Program-made: the position numbers and the translations under genes
Origin: Sthenelais limicola
Lineage: Eukaryota > Annelida > Polychaeta > Phyllodocida > Sigalionidae
Length of the DNA stretch: 64,000 nucleotides
Assembly: GCA_942159475.1 (NCBI GenBank)
Contig: OW804096.1
Span: forward strand, 15,338,906-15,402,905
Reading direction: 5' to 3'
Shown: piece after piece, positions 54,258 through 62,785 of the stretch
How positions within the stretch are numbered: position 1 is the stretch's first letter
How the letters are laid out: the number at the start of each line of letters is the position of its first letter
Notes under the pieces: generated by a model
Database searches by the model: none
What the model was told of the DNA's origin: nothing
What the model saw: the letters and a program-made list of their open reading frames with translations, nothing else

Positions 54258-54277
54258 CAGTCTAGGCTCACAGCCTC
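54258..54277. mobile_element. Family B left-end fragment (B39) at the start of a minisatellite
   Basis: CAGTCTAGGCTCACAGCCTC is a subfamily-2 left end; pyrimidine-rich tandem sequence follows at once. Confidence 0.6.
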
Positions 54278-55370
54278 CTTTCTCCTCCTCTTCCTCTTCT
54301 TCCTTCTCTTCTTCGCGTCTGCATATGTCCATTCTTCTCTTCTCATCGCCCCTCCACCTCCTTCTCCATCATCTTCTCAGCCCCTGCTCCTGCTCCAATG
54401 CCTACCCCCCCCCCCCCCCATCTCCTGTTCCCTCCCCTCTTCCTGCTCCTGTTTCCTCTCCTGCTCCTGTTTCCTCTCCTGCTCCTGCTCTCCCTCCTGT
54501 TCCTATTCCCCCTCCTGTTCCTATTCCCCCTCCTGTTCCTGTTCCCCCTCCTGTTCCTATTCCCCCTCCTGTTCCTATTCCCCCTCCTGCTCCCCCTCCT
54601 GCTCCTATTCCCCCTCCTGTTCCTATTCCCCCTCCTGCTCCTGTTCCCCCTCCTGCTCCTATTCCCCCTCCTGTTCCTGTTCCCCCTCCTGCTCCTGTTC
54701 CCCCTCTTGTTCCTATTCCCCTCCTGTTCCTGTTCCCCCTCCTGCTCCTGTTCCCCCTCCTGCTCCTGTTCCCCCTCCTGTTCCTATTCCCCCTCCTGTA
54801 CCTGTTCCCCCTCCTGTTCCTATTCCCCCTCCTGTTCCTATTCCCCCTCCTGTTCCTATTCCCCCCTCCTGTTCCTATTCCCCCTCCTGCTCCTATTCCC
54901 CCTCCTGCTCCTATTCCCCCTCCTGTTCCTATTCCCCCTCCTGTTCCTATTCCCCCTCCTGTTCCTGTTCCCCCTCCTGTTCCTATTCCCCCTCCTGCTC
55001 CTATTCCCCCTCCGGTTCCTATTCCCCCTCCTGTGTCTGTTCCTATTCCCCTTCCTGTTCTTATTCCCCCTCCTGTTCCTATTCCCCCTCCTGTTCCTGT
55101 TCCCCGTCTTGCTCCTATTCCCCTCCTGCTCCTATTCCCCCTCCTGTTCCTATTCCCCTCCTGCTCCTGCTCCCCCTTCTTCTCCTGTTCCCCCTCCTGC
55201 TCCTATTCATCTACCTCCTGTTCCTTCTCCTCCACCCTTTACTCCAACTCCTATCCACCCCATCCTGTTCCCCCTGCTCCCCTTCTCCCCCCTCCTCCTG
55301 CCCCAACACATATTCCTCCCCCTCCCCCTCCACTTTCTGCTCTTCCTCCACCATAGCTCCCCCCTCCCCC
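54278..55370. repeat. Pyrimidine-rich minisatellite, 18-bp unit
   Basis: Core unit CCTCCTGTTCCTATTCCC (and CTGCTCC, CTGTTCC variants) repeated about 40 times between 54440 and 55190 with degenerate edges. The 18-bp period keeps all three plus frames open, giving 300-400-codon frames that are not genes. Confidence 0.95.
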
Positions 55371-55405
55371 AAGTACCCTGTTGACACGCCTGTCACACAA
55401 TACTT

Positions 55406-55638
55406 GGGTCAGATTTTCAGAAAATGTACAATTAGCAGATCTACACATTTAGTAAATTCTGCTAAATTAGGCTGCAATTTGGTCAATACTAGGTAAATTC
55501 GAGTATATTCGGCATTGCATTGATTCTAGCAATCTGTTTGGTCAGGTTGAACTGTATTTTGAACATTATTTTCGTCTGAAATTTGGTTTTTGAGAGGATT
55601 GGTGAAGATGAATTGTACATTTTCTGAAAATCTGACCC
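55406..55638. mobile_element. Family A MITE, copy A22
   Basis: GGGTCAGATTTTCAG to CTGAAAATCTGACCC, flanked by ACTT on both sides, the least ambiguous duplication of the family. Confidence 0.92.
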
Positions 55639-56014
55639 ACTTGTTGTGTCCCAACTTCGCACAATAGTACCGCCCACAACTCATTATATATACATTGATT
55701 ACTAAAATATCCCAAACATTGGGCATAAATAAAACAACAATTCCCAAATCCACGAATCCATCGTTCTTCCACGAAAAAGGCCATCAACAAGTCAACTAGG
55801 TTTTCAAGTTCAGTAAATAGTGTAAAATCCCACCATCATTATATATAGATGTGTAATACAATGTATATCCACCATACCTCTCTACTACCTTGTAATACAA
55901 ATATACATGATATCCACCATACCTGTCTGTCAACCTCCACCTCATCTTATTATAGAACAGGTTCCATGTACACTACATGTCAATACAACAGCTATAATAT
56001 ACACATTTATTTAC
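55639..56014. other. Gene-free stretch
   Basis: Nothing recognised apart from the repeated phrase ATCCACCATACCT (near 55867 and 55911). Confidence 0.45.
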
Positions 56015-56204
56015 CACTCTAGGTTCAAACCCTCAGATCAGATAAGAATGGTATGTCAGCCTATTTCGCTAATAGGTTTCCTGGCCTGGGACTTGGCGTT
56101 ATGATATTTTGCGGTCTTAATGGAATTATAATGGCACTTTGCGGTTTGAGGCGAGATGCTTTCCCTTCGTTTGAAGGGACTCTCTCAAGTTTGGGCCTAG
56201 ACTG
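56015..56204. mobile_element. Family B element, copy B40
   Basis: CACTCTAGGTTCAAACCC to TTGGGCCTAGACTG. Confidence 0.85.
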
Positions 56205-56556
56205 TTGCCTAATTCAATCACGTGTAAACAAGTGCCATGATATATAGATTGTTGATGAATACCATATTTCAACCCATGTGTGTAATATGTCATGGTTTTA
56301 TTTCCAATTTCAAATAAATACATTTCCTGGAAATAGGATCTTTTTAAAACCTTCTATGAGAAATAGATCTTCCAGTTAATCCGGTTTAGCTTAATAATCT
56401 AGATCTACTCTTTCGTCATGCGTTAGTTGATATCATTTTCATAGAGGTGAGAACATTATATATATTCGACATAGCATAATTTGTGCTTATATGATGAAAA
56501 ATATGATAGCAATACAGTTAACAGTTAACATTATAGTTTAGTCGCATTGTTTACAT
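56205..56556. other. Gene-free stretch
   Basis: AT-rich sequence up to the DIRS terminus; the short word ACAGTTAAC also occurs just outside (56521) and inside the element. Confidence 0.45.
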
Positions 56557-56673
56557 TTTTACAGTTAACTGATACTTACTTGTAAGTTGAGGTTTAAAGC
56601 TGGAATTATGTCGAGGACATTCACGGTGTGTTCAGATTATGTGAGATCACGCATGCGCAGCTCACACGTCAGG
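56557..56673. repeat. DIRS terminal repeat at the element's 3' end (left)
   Basis: The inner 32 bp (56641-56672, GTGAGATCACGCATGCGCAG onward) are perfectly inverted at the right end (61862-61893). The middle part is similar but diverged, and the outermost about 50 bp (TTTTACAGTTAACTGATAC on) form an extension that the other end lacks. Such a right-hand extension is known for DIRS-1-type elements. Confidence 0.85.
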
Positions 56674-56844
56674 TTTTAAAGTTAAAACGACGAGGGTTTC
56701 CTAGTGAAAATAACAACAAATCCCATCCAGAATATGGACGAGACATAACAAGATATGACAACCTTATTTAGAAACTTAAACAAGTTAACTGCCACTTCCC
56801 CATAACCCAGCTCTGCCCAATAGGCAGAGGGGCCGGAGGGAGGG

Positions 56845-56975
56845 CACATAATCTGAACACACCGTGAATGTCCTCGACATAATTCCAGCTTTAAACCTCA
56901 ACTTACAAGTAAGTATCAGTTAACTGTAAAATTATGTCTCGTCCATTCACGTTAGTGTTCCAAGACTCTGTGAGA
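56845..56975. repeat. DIRS internal complementary region
   Basis: 56845-56931 is the exact reverse complement of 56557-56643 (87 bp), and 56930-56975 is the exact reverse complement of 61888-61933 (46 bp). The two matches overlap by two bases, so this region is the splint for joining the two element tips into a circle. Confidence 0.9.
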
Positions 56976-57235
56976 CTTCGTAGCTTCACTAGGAAACCCG
57001 AAGTACAGGAAACCCTCTGTATGAATGAAAACTTCTCCAGAGGGAGACTGTTATTTCCACAGGTTGCCTTTGTAAACAAAGGACTTAGGGGAAAGAATTT
57101 CCCCCAAATATGATAATAATAATATAGACTCGAGACATAATTTTACTCCCGAACTACTTAACTTAAATTCAACCTTGAGCCAAACTCAACTCAACTTTAA
57201 GCAAAACTTCATAAAGTACACGGTATTAACATACC
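56976..57235. other. DIRS 3' non-coding region
   Basis: Between the recombinase stop codon and the internal complementary region. A CTCTGTATGAATGAAAACTT, TCCAGAGGGAG stretch near 57015 is a weak stem. No polyadenylation signal can be assigned with confidence. Confidence 0.5.
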
Positions 57236-58387
57236 TCACTTCTTCTTCTCTCTGACTTTCTTTTTCTTCGTACGCCTATCTTTCAAGATGGTATGTGTCA
57301 CTGACTTCTTCGGATCATCAATCTTTTTGAGATAATATTTGGCGAACGTACGTGAGTTCCGCCAAGAAGCCTGCTTGATTAAAATGTTCATGTTTAGCCC
57401 TAGTGCCAAAGCCTTGGATGTGACAGCGCCTCTCGTGCTGTGCCCTTTGTACTTTTCCGTACTAATACCTGCCAGTTCCAGCGTCTTTTTCGTCCAGTTG
57501 GACACCGTGGATCTAGAAACTTCTTTGTGTGGCCAGATGTAGCTCAGTAGCAGCTGATCTTGACCATCTCTGATCCCCTCAGTGCGATCTAAATACTCTT
57601 CCATGCAAGCCACAGGGCAAACTAATAAATCTTCATTGAAACGTGGTAAATTTATAATATCCAAAGGGTCACCAACCCGGTTATGTTTCAGTAAATGTTT
57701 CATATAAATTCTCAAACAGTCAGAACGAATTTCAATTCCGGAAACTGGAAGTCTCCAAACAGTTTGACCCCTCTGTGCGGAGGTGAGCAAGAAGATAACA
57801 GTAATTTTAAACGACAGGTGCATAAGTGAAAGTTTAGCATTGGCACCCCAACTTCTAAATAGGTCAAGGACCAGATTAACGTCCCACATAGAATCATAAC
57901 GAGGTTTGGGAGGATTCTTGTAGTAAACAGCACGGACCAAAAGTCCAACATTCCTTTCTTCACCAATAGTGAGCCCTTTGGTGGTAGGGGCTACTGAAGC
58001 AATCGCTGAACGAGCTATGCCCAACGTGCCATGAGCGATTCCTGTTTCGCTCAGAATTCTCAAAAAATCAGTATAATTTCTCATAGACGGATTGTACATA
58101 TCAAAGTCATTTGAAACGCAGTATTCCATCCACCTACGGATGTAAATATCATAAGCCTTCCTGGTGTTAGGCCTCCTACCTAGTTGGATCAGATGGGCAG
58201 TTTCCAAAGAGTAGCCTTCCTTCAAAAGGTTACGGGTTAATAGAGGCAGGCTATTAGGGGGATCCGCGTAAGATGATCTGAGTTCTTTTCTTGGTCCCTG
58301 TGACAGAGATTCCCCTCCTTTCCTTCGATGTATAGCACCTGCTTTGCTGTTGATGTTACTAGAGCAAACCAGCTCTGGCCTGGCCAC
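57236..58387 (-). CDS. DIRS tyrosine recombinase (383 aa)
   Basis: A tyrosine recombinase that would join the circular DNA copy of the element to a chromosome in the nucleus. The N-terminal part (about residues 60-150: RPNTRKAYDIYIRRWMEYC and the following helices) fits a core-binding domain. The catalytic domain shows R206 in TSAQRGQTVWRL, H316 and R319 in GHSTRG, W342 in ASWRNS and Y351 or Y352 as the nucleophile. The C terminus is very basic (KDRRTKKKKVREKKK). The ORF overlaps the end of the RT ORF by 151 bases in another frame; the first Met is used here, but conserved sequence only begins near residue 60, so a later start or a frameshift-type expression is possible. No internal stop. Confidence 0.92.
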   Translation of the reverse strand: MARPELVCSSNINSKAGAIHRRKGGESLSQGPRKELRSSYADPPNSLPLLTRNLLKEGYSLETAHLIQLGRRPNTRKAYDIYIRRWMEYCVSNDFDMYNPSMRNYTDFLRILSETGIAHGTLGIARSAIASVAPTTKGLTIGEERNVGLLVRAVYYKNPPKPRYDSMWDVNLVLDLFRSWGANAKLSLMHLSFKITVIFLLTSAQRGQTVWRLPVSGIEIRSDCLRIYMKHLLKHNRVGDPLDIINLPRFNEDLLVCPVACMEEYLDRTEGIRDGQDQLLLSYIWPHKEVSRSTVSNWTKKTLELAGISTEKYKGHSTRGAVTSKALALGLNMNILIKQASWRNSRTFAKYYLKKIDDPKKSVTHTILKDRRTKKKKVREKKK

Positions 58388-61300
58388 TTGGGGGCTACGA
58401 GAATAGCTCTCACGTTCTCCCTCTTGATTTTCTGCCAGGCCCTGGCTACCAAACTAAAAGGTGGAAAAATATAGAAGAATTCATTAGCATTCCAGGCAAA
58501 GGTAAATGCATCAACCATTTCGGCCCCCGGGTCCGGGCCCCAACTACAATATCTGTCAGTTTTGTTATTTACTCGTGAAGCGAACATGTCGAAAGACGGC
58601 ACACCCCACTCTGCACAAATTCGATCGAAGATCTCCTTACTTAGCTCCCATTCTACATTGTCTGAGAAGTTCCTCGACTCAAAATCCGCAGATACGTTCA
58701 GTTTCCCAGGTATGTGTGAAGCTACCAACCAATTCGAATGTTTCTCAGCCCAATTCCAAATTTCTTTCGCGACACTTTGACAGGGTCTAGACTTTACTCC
58801 ACCTAACTTGTTGATATAGGTAACAGTCACCGTATTGTCCGACATGACTCTGATACACGAATTCTGTACTTTGCATAAACTGAGAAGACCCAACCACACT
58901 GCTGCTAGTTCTTTCACATTGATATGCCACTGAAACTCTTCCTCACCCCATCTTCCATTAGCTTTCTGATCGTTCAACACCGCGCCCCACCCCAAATTTG
59001 AGGCGTCAGTATAGAGAGTCAGGTCCGGGTCGATATCCCTTACTAGTCTAAACGTAGAGTTTACATTGTTCACCCACCAGAAAATATTTTCCCAACCTGA
59101 TTTGGACGGGGTCATAAGCGCTGAAAAGTTCCCTCTTTCTCTTCTAAGTGCATCGATTTTGTCACATTCTAATTCCTTTATATGGTTCCCTCCATAGTCC
59201 GCCGCTACCGAGTAAGCGATCATGAGTCCTATGACTCCCGCTATCTCTTTGATTGAAACACACTCCTTGATGATGATGTCATTACAAGCTTTAATCATTT
59301 TCTGTCTTTTCTCATCTGTCAGGGTAACTGTCATGGCTATTGTGTCTAACCAGAAACCCAAAAACACTAACTTGGTGGAAGGGGTAAACACCGATTTTTC
59401 TGGCTGAATAAAGAATCCCAGTCTGTCAAGTAAGTTGGCTAACTTCAGAGTAGAAATCCTACATTGTTCAAACGACAGTTCCATAGTTATCGAATCATCG
59501 ATGTAGGGGAAACAATTTGCTCCTTCTTGTCTCAGTACCGAGAACACCGGGTGGAGAAGTTTGGTAAAAAACCTCGGCGCACAGGCCAGACCCATAGGTA
59601 AACACGTAAATTGAAAAGTCACTCCGCCCCATCTAAAGCGTAAGAATTTTCTAAATTCTTGTCTCACCGCTACTGTAAAATACGCATCGCTCAAGTCTAT
59701 GCTAGCTAGGAAAGCTCCCGGAACCATTAAATCGATTGCTGCTTGTAAGCTAAACATTTTGAAATGTTCGTAATGAACTAGGACGTTTAACTCCGAAAGG
59801 TCAATGATGAGCCTGAACTTGTTGTTCGGTTTTGGACGAAGGAAGACATTCGACAAGAATTGATCTAAAGATTCTCCGGTTCTCTCAATCACTCCTTTTA
59901 ACTCTAACTTCGCTATTTCTTCTCCCAGAACTTTAATGCTGTTCCCCGACGAATTAAACGGAGGGGGAGGAGTGGATTGCCAAGGAATAATGTCAAAAGG
60001 GATGCTAGCCCCCTGTACCAAGTCTAATACCCACGGGTCAGAAGTAATTGACATCCATTCATGCAAGTGAAAAGCAACATTCCCAGCTCTAAAAGGTTTA
60101 AGACAAAACATAGGGGGACTTACCAGATTTACTTCTTGGTGCCCCCCCCCCCGCTGAAAATTCTGCTGTTGGCGGGGTTGATAGTTCTGGGTACTCGCGG
60201 CCCTAGGTTTGAACGCTTGTTGTTGTTGTTGTTGCTGGCCCTGATACTGGCCCTGTGGCTGTTGCCACTGTTGATTATTGGGGAAACCGAAGGGTTGTTG
60301 TTGTTGCATCTGGAACATGTGCTGTTGCCATAGCTGATTCTGCTGATGCCCCGCGTTAGTGCCACCTCGGCCCCTACCACGGCCTCTGCCTCGGCCCCTT
60401 GGTTGCGAACGTTCCAGTCTCCTCTTGACTTTGAACGCTGTGTCGCTATCATCTAGCATATCCTTCAGGTTTCCACCCATCAACCATTCTGGTGTGGACG
60501 GGGTCTTGTGAGAGAAGATGTTCACATACTTCTTATCAATATTGAACTTGAGTGATTCCTTCCGTCTGGAATTTGTCTCATGAGACAGGAATCCCAGCAC
60601 TCTTATGGCCTTTTGGGTCTCTAGACCAGTTTCCAACAACTCAGGGTGTTTAGATAACTCGGCGTACAGCTTGGCATTCATAGCGATGAGGGCGTGAATA
60701 GCCTTCTGCATATATTTGAACCTCTTGTCCCTGTCTTTGGAGATCTGCGAGATTACCCCAAACACCGAATCATCAATCCTCGGAACTCTCAACTTTTCCG
60801 CATTTTCCGGGCGGGGAAACTCAGCCAAAATTTCCTCCACTTTGGCCCTGCAAGGGTTAGGGATGTATTGCTCGAGCATGAGGAGGCAAGTCTCCGAAAC
60901 TGGAGGACCCACCTTCTCGTCTTCTTTCTCCTCGAGTTGACGCCTGGTCTCCTTTTCCAGTGCTGACGAAACTCCCCCATTATCGCCCGGGAGTACCGTG
61001 CCGGGACCGGAAGGTCCAGCTAATTGTCTACCTAAATCCAACAAAGATTTGGTATTCTCCTTTTCACAGAAATCTGAATCATCATACTCTGCATCATCAT
61101 AATAGCCCTCTTCATCCTCGTCAAGATCTGACACATCGTGAACGGCTTGCCTCGTGCGCTTCCGAACGGGCTCCTCGCCTTCGGGCTCTCTCCAACTCTG
61201 AGTGCAGAAGTCACGTGGTTGGTAACCCCACTGCGACCCATACTGATTAGGGAAAGGCATCCTCGGGCCAAAACCCCCATTCTGACCAAAATTCTGGTTT

Positions 61301-61650
61301 TGAAAATTAAAGTTCTGACTTTGTTGCATTTGTTGTAGCTGCATCTGCATCGCATTTACTGACTGTAGCAGGTTGTTTGAGACATCGCGAGCCGCGCCAC
61401 GTCCGGCTCCCGCCAACGGGCCCTGACGTTGCAACGTCGTGTCGGTTGGCTCCGCCATTTTGTCAGTCGCCGCAGCCTCGGCAATTTTCTCCTTAGGTTT
61501 CACACCATTCTGTTGGTCATCCCCCATTTTAGATGCCAATTTCTTAATCTTCGTGGAAGGGGCTCTTCTCCTACCCGGAAGAATTTTCGCGTACAGATTC
61601 TCTTGAACTTCAAGCGAAGCCTGACTATTGCGGGTCTTCCTGCCCGGCAT
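58237..61650 (-). CDS. DIRS Gag-reverse transcriptase-RNase H polyprotein (1137 aa)
   Basis: One uninterrupted ORF joins a Gag-like part to the polymerase. Residues 1-500 form the Gag-like part: basic N terminus, Q/N-rich segment (101-125), an acidic patch EDEEGYYDDAEYDDSD (178-193), a helical middle, and RGRGRGRGRGRGG (418-430) followed by a Q-rich tail. The reverse transcriptase covers about 575-770, with IDLSDAYF (651-658) and the active-site YIDD (716-719). RNase H covers about 875-995, with the expected acidic residues D882 (YTDAS), E914 (NVKELA), D938 (MSDN) and D989 (SADFES). A C-terminal domain (1000-1100: SFDMFASRVN, YCSWGPDPGA, FPPFSLVARA) is the kind found after RNase H in DIRS elements. 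The chosen Met lies about 280 bp inside the element. In many DIRS elements Gag is a separate ORF, so the fusion is notable. Confidence 0.92.
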   Translation of the reverse strand: MPGRKTRNSQASLEVQENLYAKILPGRRRAPSTKIKKLASKMGDDQQNGVKPKEKIAEAAATDKMAEPTDTTLQRQGPLAGAGRGAARDVSNNLLQSVNAMQMQLQQMQQSQNFNFQNQNFGQNGGFGPRMPFPNQYGSQWGYQPRDFCTQSWREPEGEEPVRKRTRQAVHDVSDLDEDEEGYYDDAEYDDSDFCEKENTKSLLDLGRQLAGPSGPGTVLPGDNGGVSSALEKETRRQLEEKEDEKVGPPVSETCLLMLEQYIPNPCRAKVEEILAEFPRPENAEKLRVPRIDDSVFGVISQISKDRDKRFKYMQKAIHALIAMNAKLYAELSKHPELLETGLETQKAIRVLGFLSHETNSRRKESLKFNIDKKYVNIFSHKTPSTPEWLMGGNLKDMLDDSDTAFKVKRRLERSQPRGRGRGRGRGRGGTNAGHQQNQLWQQHMFQMQQQQPFGFPNNQQWQQPQGQYQGQQQQQQQAFKPRAASTQNYQPRQQQNFQRGGGHQEVNLVSPPMFCLKPFRAGNVAFHLHEWMSITSDPWVLDLVQGASIPFDIIPWQSTPPPPFNSSGNSIKVLGEEIAKLELKGVIERTGESLDQFLSNVFLRPKPNNKFRLIIDLSELNVLVHYEHFKMFSLQAAIDLMVPGAFLASIDLSDAYFTVAVRQEFRKFLRFRWGGVTFQFTCLPMGLACAPRFFTKLLHPVFSVLRQEGANCFPYIDDSITMELSFEQCRISTLKLANLLDRLGFFIQPEKSVFTPSTKLVFLGFWLDTIAMTVTLTDEKRQKMIKACNDIIIKECVSIKEIAGVIGLMIAYSVAADYGGNHIKELECDKIDALRRERGNFSALMTPSKSGWENIFWWVNNVNSTFRLVRDIDPDLTLYTDASNLGWGAVLNDQKANGRWGEEEFQWHINVKELAAVWLGLLSLCKVQNSCIRVMSDNTVTVTYINKLGGVKSRPCQSVAKEIWNWAEKHSNWLVASHIPGKLNVSADFESRNFSDNVEWELSKEIFDRICAEWGVPSFDMFASRVNNKTDRYCSWGPDPGAEMVDAFTFAWNANEFFYIFPPFSLVARAWQKIKRENVRAILVAPKWPGQSWFALVTSTAKQVLYIEGKEGNLCHRDQEKNSDHLTRIPLIACLY

Positions 61651-61861
61651 GAATTCTGAAGCGAGATAAATAAATCAAACAGTTATAACTCGACCCATAA
61701 GGTAACTGTTGCGGTAAAAGAGGGGTCGGAATGATCTCCACCGATCATCCACGCCCCAAATGGAAAAATAAGGATGAAAACCCAAATTTTCCAGAGAAAA
61801 AAGGTAAATACTTACCCAACCTGTTGAATCGTGATAGCCGCGGCTTACAGACGCGCTTGGA

Positions 61862-61933
61862 CTGACGTGTGAGCTGCGCATGCGTGATCTCACAGAGTCT
61901 TGGAACACTAACGTGAATGGACGAGACATAATT
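61862..61933. repeat. DIRS terminal repeat at the element's 5' end (right)
   Basis: Reads CTGACGTGTGAGCTGCGCAT to ACGAGACATAATT. Its outer 46 bp pair with the internal complementary region and its inner 32 bp with the other terminus. Confidence 0.88.
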
Positions 61934-62014
61934 ATGAACAGCTTAAGGTTCATACACACCTTAAACATAAACCCCGCAAAATGGGCATATCATCTCATTT
62001 CTTACAATAAAAAG

Positions 62015-62660
62015 ATGGGATAGAGAAGAGAGGGATGGGAGAGAAAGGGAGGGAGGATGAGAAAGGGAGACAGACAGATATAACAAGAGAAGCGAGAAGA
62101 GAAGTAGAGACAGGCAGAGAGGGAGATGGAGAGATAATGAGAGAGACAGACATAATGAGAGTGGGGGGAGAGACAGGAGAGAAACACATAATGAGAGTGG
62201 GAGAGAGAGATAATGAGAGAGAGACATAATGAGAGTGGGGGGAGAGAGATGGTGAGAGAGACACACATAATGAGAGTGGGAGAGAGAGAGATAATGAGAG
62301 AGAGACATAATGAGAGTGGGGGGAGAGAGATGGTGAGAGACAGAAATAATGAGAGTGGGGAGAGAGAGGAGAGACAGACATAATGAGAGTGGGAGAGAGA
62401 TAGTGAGAGACAGAAATAATGAGAGTGGGAGAGATAATGAGAGTGGGGGGAGAGGTGAGACAGACATAATGAGAGTGGGGGGGTAGAGATAATGAGAGTG
62501 GGAGAGATAATGAGAGAAACAGACATAATGAGAGTGGGAGAGAGATAATGAGAGAGAGACATAATGAGAGTGGGAGAGATAATGAGAGTGGGAGAGATAA
62601 TGAGAGAGACAGACATAATGAGAGTGGGGGAGAGAGAGGTGAGACAGACATTATTAGAGG
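62015..62660. repeat. Purine-rich minisatellite (GAGAGATAATGAGAGTGGG)
   Basis: Variant units built from ATAATGAGAGTGGG, GAGAGAGA and GACAGACATAATGAGAG. It begins about 80 bases from the DIRS end. All long frames are artefacts. Confidence 0.95.
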
Positions 62661-62785
62661 TAGGCAGATAAACAAGTCGTGATCAAGCCAGCAGGCAGCA
62701 CGACCTACATACGAGACATAGTAGTAGTCTGGTGTACACAAGCTCATGTAGTCATTATCATCTCCCTGCTGCACTGGACAACTCT
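62661..62785. other. Short spacer between arrays
   Basis: Unique-looking sequence, nothing recognised. Confidence 0.4.

Larger units (their letters stand above)
56557..61933 (-). mobile_element. DIRS-type tyrosine-recombinase retrotransposon, apparently complete
   Basis: About 5.4 kb, transcribed right to left. The order from its 5' end is: terminal repeat, Gag-RT-RNase H ORF, overlapping tyrosine-recombinase ORF, internal complementary region, terminal repeat. The ends are inverted relative to one another and the internal region is complementary to both tips. This is the architecture that lets DIRS elements make a circular DNA intermediate integrated by a tyrosine recombinase rather than by a DDE integrase, so no target duplication is expected. 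Both ORFs are open and catalytic residues are present, so the copy may be active or recently so. It sits on the same strand as, and presumably upstream of, the insulin-receptor L1 exon, possibly in that gene's first intron. Confidence 0.92.

Noticed and set aside
54186..55496. Open frames of 328-436 codons rich in Pro/Leu/Cys/Ser
   Set aside because: They are produced by an 18-bp tandem repeat without stop codons; all three frames are open together and the product is a simple translated repeat.
60061..61250. Several 60-107-codon frames within the DIRS element
   Set aside because: Shadows of the 1137-codon Gag-RT ORF.
56557..61933. Ngaro or PAT type element (split direct repeats)
   Set aside because: The ends are inverted and an internal complementary region is present, which is the DIRS arrangement.
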